A stretch of DNA of 27,102 nt, taken from Thoreauomyces humboldtii (Eukaryota > Chytridiomycota > Chytridiomycetes > Spizellomycetales > Powellomycetaceae). Every line of letters begins with the position of its first letter. The first letter of the stretch is position 1. The position numbers and the translations under genes are program-made. The notes under the pieces are model-generated. The model worked only from the letters and a program-made list of their open reading frames with translations, was not told where the DNA came from and did not search any database. Below are positions 20,020 to 27,102 of this stretch, piece after piece. Location of the stretch: assembly GCA_027596035.1 (NCBI GenBank), contig JADGJA010000263.1, positions 1 through 27,102 on the forward strand, written 5' to 3'.

Positions 20020-21318
20020 CCTCGAAACACTTCCGCCGTCCCCGAAGCTCTACTGTGATCCCTGCGTGATGTGAAAAAAGTCGCAGTTTAGTCCATCTTT
20101 GAACAGCGAAGATGGGCCAAAGACGGGCCAAAGTACCTCAAACAAGCGCTGCCGTCCAAGATAAACCCTTGATAAACGTCCTCGTAACACTTCTGCCGTC
20201 CCCGAAGCTCTACTGCGATCCCTGCGAGTTGTCTAAAAAAGCGCATTGAAGCTCATCTGTAAACCGTCCTAGCACCGCAAGTGTTCGTGCAAAGTACCCC
20301 AAAGAAGCGCTCCCGTCCTCGATAAACCCTCGATAAATGTCCTCGTAACACGTGCGGTGTTCCGGAAGCGCGGATGTGATCCTTGCGAGCAGTCCCAAAA
20401 AAGCGCACTTTATTCCAGCTTCAAACGGCAACGACGCGGGCAGCGCTCATTGGAAATACCTCAAAAAAGGGCTCCCATCCTCAATAGACCCTCGATAACT
20501 GTCCTCGTAACCTTTGCGGTGTCCCGGAAGCGCGGATGTGATCCCTGCGTGGTGGCAAAAAAGTTGCATTTTAGCCATCTTCAAACGGCGACGACACGGT
20601 CAGCGTGCATCCAAAGTACCTCAAATGAGCGCTCTCGTCCTGAGTAAGGCCACGACGTCCTCGTAACACTTGCGGTGTCCCGAAGCTCGGATGTGATCTC
20701 TGCGGGCCATGGGAATTTTTCATTTCAGCCCATGTTCAAAACGCGACGATGTGGGCAGCGCTCATTGGAAGTACCTCAAATAAGCGCTCCCGTCCTCGAT
20801 AAACCCTCGATAACCGTCCTCGTAACACTCGGATGTCCCCAAAGCGCGGATGTGATCTCTGCGGGTTGCCAAAAATGCGCACTTTAGCCCAGCTTCAAAC
20901 GGCGACAACACGGTCAGCGTGCATCCAAAGTACGTCAAATAAGCGCTCCCGTCCAAGTTAAACTCTCGAAAAGCGTGCTTGTAACACTGGGGACGTCCCC
21001 AAAGCCGTCCCGTGATCCCTGCGGGTTGTCAAAAAGTTGCACTTTAGCCCAGCTTCAAACGGCGACGACAGGGTGAGCGTGCATCCAAAGTACCTCAAGT
21101 AAGCGCTCCCATCCAAGATAAACCCTCAAAAAGCGTGCTTGTAACACTGGGGACGTCCCCGAAGCCGTCCCATGATCCCTGCGGGTTGTCAAAAAGTTGC
21201 ACTTTAGCCAGCTTCAAACGGCGCCGACACGGTCAGCGTGCATCCAAAGTACCTCAAATAAGCGCTCCCGTCCAAGATAAACCCTCGAAAAGCGTGCTTG
21301 TACCACTGGGGACGTCCA
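20020..21318 (+). repeat. Satellite array, period about 160 bp, eight units
   Basis: Unit starts (CCTCG/GCTTG followed by TAACAC) fall at 20020, 20180, 20341, 20503, 20659, 20818, 20977, 21137 and 21296, giving spacings of 156-162 bp. The last copy is cut off near 21318. Shared blocks in order are the TGTCCC(C/G)GAAGC region, GTGATCCCTGCGGGTTGTCAAAAA, ACTTTAGCCCAGCTTCAAACG, GCATCCAAAGTACCTCAAATAAGCGCTCCCGTCC region and AAACCCTCGATAA. Units at 20977 and 21137 are nearly identical while the first ones are diverged, which suggests local homogenisation. The period of about 53 codons leaves some frames open by chance; I see no evidence of coding. Confidence 0.88.
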
Positions 21319-21752
21319 AAGTTTAGAGAGGCGTGGGAAAGTCCAGAGAGGGACGGGGGAGGGGGACGCTGCCCAGACCCCCCAAAAAGGAGGGCAGTCC
21401 CAGAGAGCAGAGATGATCTCTCCCCCTGATAACCACATGTTTCTTGGTCATCGGGTGACTCGAGGGTCGGGAGTTGCAAGAGGATTCTACTACATTGTAC
21501 GCACTGGATCAAGTCGAACTAAAGTACGCCAAGCTAAAGGGTCGCTACAGTAAATGGTGGATGGTGGAGAAGGCGCGCGGAGGTGAGGGAAAGGAAACGA
21601 ACCGGATCAGGGGTGGATATGGGTGCTGGGTATCTCCCTGCGCCAGCGCAGAGAGCAGGTGTGGAAAGAATGAAGGAGAAACGCAAACACCGGTTTTGCA
21701 AACCAGGATACGCCAATGATCGTCTTTTCCTTCTTTCGCCTTCCAGGTTTCC
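21319..21752. other. Unique spacer 3' of the G-alpha gene
   Basis: The satellite stops abruptly near 21318. The spacer is G-rich on the plus strand around 21340-21410 and holds no recognisable gene. Its right part should include the G-alpha 3' untranslated region. Confidence 0.45.
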
Positions 21753-23126
21753 CTACATCAAACCGCAGTCCCGCAGGGATCCTTGGATAATGATATCGTT
21801 GACGGCGGCCATGACGAACTTTATCTGCGTCGTGTCGGTGGCGCAGGTGAAATGGGTATACATCTGCTTCTGGTCCGACTGGTTCAGGGAGACGAAGCGG
21901 TTGAGGATGTAATCGCAGGCAGAGTCGTAATCAGACCCTGCAAGAATCAGGACAGGCGTTCAGCTTTGATTGAACCGTAAAGTCGAAGGAAGAATGCAGA
22001 AGTACCTCGATAGTCTGGGAAGAAATTCCTCATTGGGGATCGGATGAGCTTCTGCTTGAAGAGGTCGATCTTGTTCAGGAACAGAATGATTGAAGTCTTG
22101 ACGAACCACCGACTGTTGCAGATCGAGTCAAAGAGGGTGAGAGCTTCGTGCATCCGGTTCTGCACAAATAAAAAGAATTCAGTTATGCATTCGTCTGCAT
22201 TCTTTCCGCCAATGTAAACTTCTCACCATGGAATCATCCTCCGCCAGAACCTGGTCGTACTCGCTGATGGCGACAAGAAAGATGATGACGGTCACATTCT
22301 CGAAGCAATGTATCCACTTCTTTCTCTCTGATCGCTGGCCTCCGACGTCAAACATGCGGTAAGTGAGATCTCCGATGTGAAAAGTCGTCTCTGTGATGCC
22401 GGTCGTCTTTACGCGGGAACGGAGTACGTCCTGATCCGTGGGATGGTAGTTTGGCTTCGCGATGCGGTCCATTGCGTCGAAGTAGCTGTCGTACCAAGAG
22501 GGTGTAAGAAAGTATATCCGCAGAGGAACATTCGCAGCAAGATTCGTCAACGTACTATTGAGCAGAGTCGTTCAACTGGAACTCGCGGGACCTGGCAACG
22601 CATCGCAGGACACCCTCGTCCCTCCATAGCTCCTTTACGGCTCTCGCGGTTTCTGACGGAAAGACCTCGTCCTCGATCTGATTGGGCGAGTCCAAGATCA
22701 AGGCCCTCCAGCGGTCGTTCTCCGGGTTGGCCAAAGGAATGTCCATCGTGTACATTGCCTCCATAACCACGCGCATGGACTGGACCGTGTTCGAGTAGAT
22801 GATCTCCCTGAAAGCAAGACGCTCTTCCGAGCTGTAGCCGTTGTCGTGGATCAGCTTCATCTGCTTGATGATCGTACTTTTGCCGGACTCGCCGGCACCT
22901 GTGAAAATGCGTGGCATGGGGCAACTAGACTTAGCTTCCGCAACCAGCTACTCCATACTCCACAGAACTCGGCGAAAGCAAGAAACAGAATAGCGCGGAA
23001 CCTACCGAGAAGCAGCATCTTGACCTCGTTGCGCAGGTCCTGCTTCTCTTTGCGGAGAGCCAAGTCGATCTCGTCATTGCGGCGCTTCTGCTCGGAATCC
23101 TCGGGACTCGAACAGCAGCCAAGCAT
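21753..23126 (-). CDS. Heterotrimeric G-protein alpha subunit (Gi-like, fungal group I type)
   Basis: A membrane-associated GTPase that relays seven-helix receptor signals. Five exons join in frame (23126-23006, 22898-22556, 22485-22227, 22159-22006, 21937-21753) for 353 residues, the standard length. Motifs: G1 GAGESGKST (41-49), the ADP-ribosylatable Arg179 in [10 protein letters not shown] with switch Thr182, G3 [12 protein letters not shown] with catalytic Gln205, G4 FLNKIDLF, and G5 TCATDT. The C terminus is RDCGLM, with Cys at -4 as in pertussis-toxin-sensitive Gi proteins. All landmarks sit one position later than in mammalian Gi. The extra residue is Leu2: the protein starts MLGCC where the family has MGC. 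This removes the Met-Gly needed for N-myristoylation but keeps the Cys pair. Exon 1 is the family's N-terminal helix ([20 protein letters not shown]). Confidence 0.95.
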
Positions 23127-23366
23127 GGTCGCAATGGAATTTAAGACTTGGTTAAGCACCCGTGTCGGACGATGAGATTTGGGGTTTCCACTTGCGTTGC
23201 GGTGCTTGGGTAAAAACGTACAGCTGTTCCGTAGTGGGAAAGGAATGTGTCGTGACGGGCGGAACCTCGTTGGCAGTTGGAAACGCTGTTCACTCGGCGG
23301 GCGGGGGAGGACGGGGGGCGCAGCAATTGATCTCTCTCTGATATAGCCTCTCTGATTACAGTTGAG

Positions 23367-24190
23367 CTTCGGGGACGGCCCAAGTGCTTTGAATTATTGA
23401 GGATGTATCGTACAGGGGAGGGCTTATTTGAGGTAGCTCGGATGCCCGCTGCCCGCGTCATCCCCGCGTAATCGCCGTCTGAAGATGGGCTAAAGTGTGT
23501 TTTTTTTTTGACAACCCGCAGGCATGACGGTTTAAGTGCTACGAGGATGTTTATTGAGGGGTTCTCTTGGAAACCATCGCTTATTTGAGGGAGTTTGGAT
23601 GACTGTTTTCCGTGTGGTCGTCGTCGGTGCACATGAGCTAACTTGCGAAGTTTTGACTGCAGAGAACAAAGTAGAACTTCGTGGACGGCTGATACGACGT
23701 CGTTTGTTAAGGGTTTCTCTCGGAATCTATCGCTTATTTGAGGTACTTTGGATGAATGCTGTCCGTGTGGTCGTCGGTTGAACTTGCGCCAACTTGAAAA
23801 ATTCTGGACAGCTTGCAGGGATCATACCAGCTTTGAGGATGTCGCGGCTGTTCCGAGGACGTTTACCGAGGGTTTCTTGAGGAGACCATTGCTCCTTTGA
23901 GGTAGTTTGGATGCCCGCTCCTCGTGTCATCGTTGTCGGAAGATGAGCTAAGTTGAAAATTTTGGACTGCGAGCAGGGATCACAGTAAAGCTTTGAGGAT
24001 GTCGCGGCTGCTACGACAACGTTTATCGAGGTGTCTTGAGGAAACCATCGCTTATTTGAGGTACTTTGGATGAATGCTGTCCGTGTGGTCGTCGGTTGAA
24101 CTCGCGCTAACTTGAAAAATTTTGGATAGCTTGCAGGGATCACAGTAAAGCTTCGTGGACGTTGCGGCTGATACGACGTCGTTTCGACGC
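23367..24190 (-). repeat. Second satellite array, inverted relative to the first, about five units
   Basis: The marker GCTTATTTGAGG (or a near match) occurs at 23422, 23579, 23732, 23891 and 24050, spacings of 153-159 bp. Read on the minus strand the blocks match the first array: CCGTCCCCGAAGCT, TGATCCCTGCaaGCTGTCCA, the TTTAGCCCATCTTCAGACGGCG block, and CCAAAGTACCTCAAATAAGCG. Copies are more diverged than in the 20-21.3 kb array, with the pair at 23732 and 24050 most alike. The array ends near 24190, shortly before the virus-like gene remnant. Confidence 0.8.
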
Positions 24191-24549
24191 TGGCTCTCGG
24201 TCCTTCATATCGTTGCCTATTGATGTGGTGATCCGTAGGCTCGTCCTGCCCGCTGCTCTCTTGTGATGATCTTGAAGGAGCTGCTGAAGCTTGGAGCCGA
24301 TGAGAGGCTACATCTTTTCAACTGTCTTGAGGAATTATTGTCCACTGTCCGGTACCTGCGGCGATGCTAAAAAATATATGTACAAAAAATCTCTGGCCGG
24401 TGCGCTTCTTTCATGACCTTAGAGATGACAAGTTGTCAGTAAAGATGGGCACACGGGAGCTCGTGGATGCTGGGATGCTAGGTTTCTTACCACGCCTAGT
24501 GTGGTTGATCACACTTTCCTCCCAATCATAGTCCCCGTCCCCTGCAGCT
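24191..24549. other. Spacer between satellite and virus-like remnant
   Basis: No repeat unit, RNA gene or protein is recognised here. An AT-rich patch (AAAAAATATATGTACAAAAAA, about 24368-24388) stands out against the surrounding composition and could be a 3' processing region for the minus-strand remnant. Confidence 0.35.
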
Positions 24550-26699
24550 CTACTGTTCTTTGCAGTTGGCCCTTTCGAGCTGAAGCTCGTGTGTGATGGC
24601 CAAAACTTTTGCCATCTCTGACTGGTGGGCAATTTTCTGTTCGTACCCTTTGATCTTTTCCTCCATGAGTTCCCGCAGGTGGTCAAGCTTCTGCTCGCAC
24701 AGATCTTTCAGGTTTGCGAGGTCTTTGGTGAGCTGTTGGTTTTCGACCATGAACTCTTTTAGGTTGCCCCCAAATTTTGCTTGCTGGCCCTCGTAGAAGA
24801 GCACGATCTGCTTCAGCACCGCCCGGGGAACCACGGCAAGTTCCTTGCGTTTTTGCGCGCGCGAAGTGCCACTCTGCAGCTCTTCAAGGCCCGAAGAGTC
24901 CAGACACCATCCAGCGTCGGAAAAGAAGTGCGCGATGGTGGTTTCACATTCCGAGCACCACAGCTTATCAATCAAGATAAACTTGACAAGCTCCAGGGAC
25001 ACGCCTCGGATGCGTCCATAGTCATTTCGATGCTTGAGGATGCGGGCACGAAGGTCTTCCGTCTGCCCCCACTTCAGCACCAACGCGTCATCTGACACAA
25101 CGTTTTTGGTCCAAGATGCTTCCGCAGGGCTCCAACCGTGCCAAGGCTAATGAGGTAGACAGCCGAGGGCGGCGGAGTGCAGCGCAAGAGCACTGTGCGA
25201 GCCGTGCCAACCCCAAGAATGCTTGCGGCGACGTCTGCACGCTGCTCGTGAGACCCCATCTGCGCAGCTTGGAGAATTTTCGCGGCCCATTTGCGGAACG
25301 CTGCTGCGGTTGGCGAGGCCCCTGGCGACATAAAGAGCGCGAACAAGCCCTTGGTATGTCAGGAACCGGCATTGCCGATGCTGTGTTTCAACGAAGCAGC
25401 GCATGACCACAGAATCGGCATCGACTCCGAGGATGAATCCCTTGCGTTTGTCCGTGATTGTGTTTGCAAAAACAATTGGATCTCTTCCAAGCATTAAGGC
25501 AACGTCACGCGTACGAAAGAATAGGCCGATGTTGGCTCGAACTCCGCGAGCTTCAATTTCGAAGATAGCTCCATGCTCGTAGCGGAACTTCTCATGGTCT
25601 TCAAGGATCACGAGCTCGGGAGCAGCGAAAACGTTCTCACCGTCCGAGAAATCCGGGTCAACTTCTTCTGCACTTGCAGATGCCTCTGCGGAGCTGCCAG
25701 TAGTCGAAGAGCTGATAGAGGGCTGCAGAGGGCTTACGAGACCAGCTGGCGGGAGTTCCGGTTCGTCATCGCCGCCTGGAAGACTTGCAACGTGTGGACT
25801 GAGCGCGGGCGAGGATGTGTTGTCCGCCGGGGGCTTGGAGGTCCCTGCTCCAAAACGCTGGCGAACCCAGCTGCTAGTCAAAAGCAGCTTCGCCGAGGTC
25901 CGGCCCTTCCTCCCTCCAACCGGCGGCTTTGTTGAAAGCCACAAATAAGTGATCTGTGGGCGGCACGGCCAAATCGCCGTTCTCGTTTTTGCGCTTCAGC
26001 AGCCCCCGTGTTGATTTGCCGCAGCCTTGAAAGATCTCTGGTCGGGCTGCCTTGAGACCATCGGCAAACACGTAGTCCTTTGCGCCCATAGTAGGCTGCC
26101 AAAGATCCTGTAAGAATTCCAAAAAAAACCGAGTTCGTCACTTCGACAAGGGCATCGGTAAAAGGGCGGTGCTTTGCATCGTCCACTCGGTCCCGTCGTA
26201 CTGAAGAAGGTTGAGGATAGGTGGAAACTGCTGCGAAAACAAGTGCACTGTCTGTTCTGCGTTTTCGCCCCCGGAGTCGACCGCTTTTCCCTTCCCATGA
26301 GAGAAGTTGAAGTAGTAAGCACCGTCAGGAGACATGACAGGATCCTCGGGGCGGGCAGCTGAGCTCGGTTGTTCTGGCCAAGAGATATATGTATCTTTGT
26401 TAACAACGATTATCTGTGCATCCTGTATTCTTTCACTTCTCACCCTCGGTGGAGGAGACCGGAGGATCCTCGTTGGTGGTTGCGACGGTTGACGAGACCG
26501 GGCCATCCTCTCTGGCGGATCCGACGGTTGACGAGACCGGGACATCCTCGTTGGTGGATCCAACTGTGGGCGAGACCGGAGGATCTTCGATAGTGGACCC
26601 GACGGTGGAGGCAACCGGTGCATCGTTCGTGGATCCGGCGGTGGGGGCAACCGTTGCGCCTCTTCTCCTTCTGGAAGCTTTCGTTTTTGCACGGGTCAT
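24550..26699 (-). pseudogene. Broken Bro-N/MSV199-like gene with T5orf172-type domain and coiled coil
   Basis: Minus-strand fragments in successive frames read as one protein. Possible start: ATG at 26699 (MTRAKTKASRRRRG), followed by a 13-residue repeat tract. Next come a segment up to about 26190 (FPPILNLLQYDGTEW), one from about 26180 to 25900 (FTDALVEVTN, then GAKDYVFADGLKAARPE), and a Ser/Pro-rich linker. The Bro-N/MSV199-like part (FFRTRDVALMLGRDP, RFLTYQGLVRAL, AAFRKWAAKIL) lies at about 25580-25250. A T5orf172/GIY-YIG-like part (DDALVLKWGQTEDLRARIL, then the IDKLWCSECETTIAHFF stretch) and a coiled coil end at the stop near 24550. Frame changes lie near 26200, 26120 (T8 run), 25900, 25320 and 25105 (A5 run). 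The 25900 change, and perhaps the one near 26200, could be an intron; those near 25320 and 25105 cannot. Such proteins are typical of large DNA viruses and derived mobile elements. The host range of the source is unknown. Confidence 0.6.
26448..26639 (-). repeat. In-frame 39-bp minisatellite (13-residue repeats)
   Basis: Five tandem units encode, in the frame starting at 26699, variants of VGSTNEDVPVSST: four of 13 residues preceded by one of 12. A second minus-strand frame is also open through the tract and continues into the following segment (KDTYISWPEQ), so which frame is translated is unsettled. A GAGG|GTGAGAAG donor-like site just after the last unit could link the first frame to a later exon. 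Confidence 0.7.
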
Positions 26700-27102
26700 T
26701 GTGAAGATGAAGAGGTGGCTGCAAGTGCCCGTATCTTGCCAGGGGAGTATTCCAAGAGCTTCGCAAACGTCTGGGGAAGGTATTCGATTGCCTGGACCGC
26801 TTTGTCGACGCGTTCGTTGATTTTGGCTGCGCACCGTCGAAACACGGCACAACGCAAAGTCTCAACCAGTTTCTTTCCAGTGCAGCGGCTTGCACCGTCT
26901 TGTCTCCGGAACGCGCGTTGATACCGTTGAGACGGGTGGCGTTCATGATGTGCAGCAGTTCTTTGATGTACTTGGGGAGGTCGGGCCGGCGAAACACAGC
27001 CAGTCTCAGTGTCCCCGACAACGTCCTCCTCGGGCACAAGGATCCCACCTGCGTCAGCGCTGGCGTACCTCCCCTGATGTCAGCAGCGAGCCACTTCTCA
27101 CC
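26696..27102 (-). pseudogene. Partial ORF of unknown function at window edge, one frame change
   Basis: The minus-strand frame is open from the window edge to about 26885 (DLPKYIKELLHIMNATRLNG). It then continues in the frame one base away (AVFRRCAAKINERVDKAVQ) to a TGA at 26698-26696. The switch lies in GAAAGAAAC and could be an indel. The protein is helical and contains no domain I recognise. Its TGA overlaps the ATG at 26699 of the next ORF as ATGA. Such 4-base overlaps are common in compact viral and transposon gene pairs and rare between normal nuclear genes. The 5' end lies outside the window. Confidence 0.4.

Noticed and set aside
20020..21318. CRISPR array or protein with 53-residue repeats
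   Set aside because: Units are about 160 bp, imperfect, and have no short repeat plus unique spacers. Frames open only in patches with stops between them. This is a satellite in a eukaryotic genome.
24411..24686. 91-codon minus-strand ORF past the end of the virus-like gene
   Set aside because: It overlaps the coiled-coil end in another frame, and the coiled-coil frame has the consistent heptad-like composition and its own stop near 24550.

Overview
The window is from a eukaryotic nuclear genome, most likely an early-diverging (chytrid-like) fungus. The genes are split by many short GT-AG introns, mostly about 60-110 bp. The gene set mixes fungal features (an Irc22/TRAP-alpha-type ER protein, a Nup84/Nup107 nucleoporin, a group I fungal G-alpha) with a CHIP/STUB1 ubiquitin ligase that budding yeast lacks. 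No prokaryotic operons, replication genes or CRISPR are present. Species assignment is inference.

Bases 1-19,440 are an ordinary gene-rich block. On the minus strand, in coordinate order, lie a divergent Derlin-like ER membrane protein (480-1841), a seven-exon CHIP/STUB1 E3 ligase (3051-4380), a six-exon multi-pass membrane protein of unknown function (4775-7269), a seven-exon ABCG half-transporter (8733-11265) and a single-pass membrane protein with an acidic tail (12299-13057). On the plus strand lie an Irc22/TRAP-alpha-like protein (14259-15393) and a Nup84/Nup107 homologue of more than 12 exons (about 15681-19439). Derlin, CHIP and the TRAP-alpha-like protein all belong to ER or cytosolic protein quality control, but they have separate promoters and nothing shows coordinated expression. 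The 1842-3050 gap holds a tRNA-derived, SINE-like Pol III unit.

Bases 19,714-24,190 are repeat-rich. Two arrays of one diverged satellite with a period of about 160 bp sit in opposite orientations on either side of a complete five-exon heterotrimeric G-alpha gene (21753-23126). That G protein has all nucleotide-binding motifs, but an extra Leu follows the start Met, which should destroy the N-myristoylation site.

Bases 24,550-27,102 are different in character. They are minus-strand fragments of a gene with a Bro-N/MSV199-like domain, a T5orf172 (GIY-YIG-like) domain and a terminal coiled coil, the architecture of proteins from large DNA viruses and related mobile elements. Its reading frame breaks several times, often at homopolymers. 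An upstream ORF running off the window edge ends in a 4-base ATGA overlap with its start. I read this as a decayed virus-like or mobile-element insertion beside the satellite. It is the most unusual part of the window.
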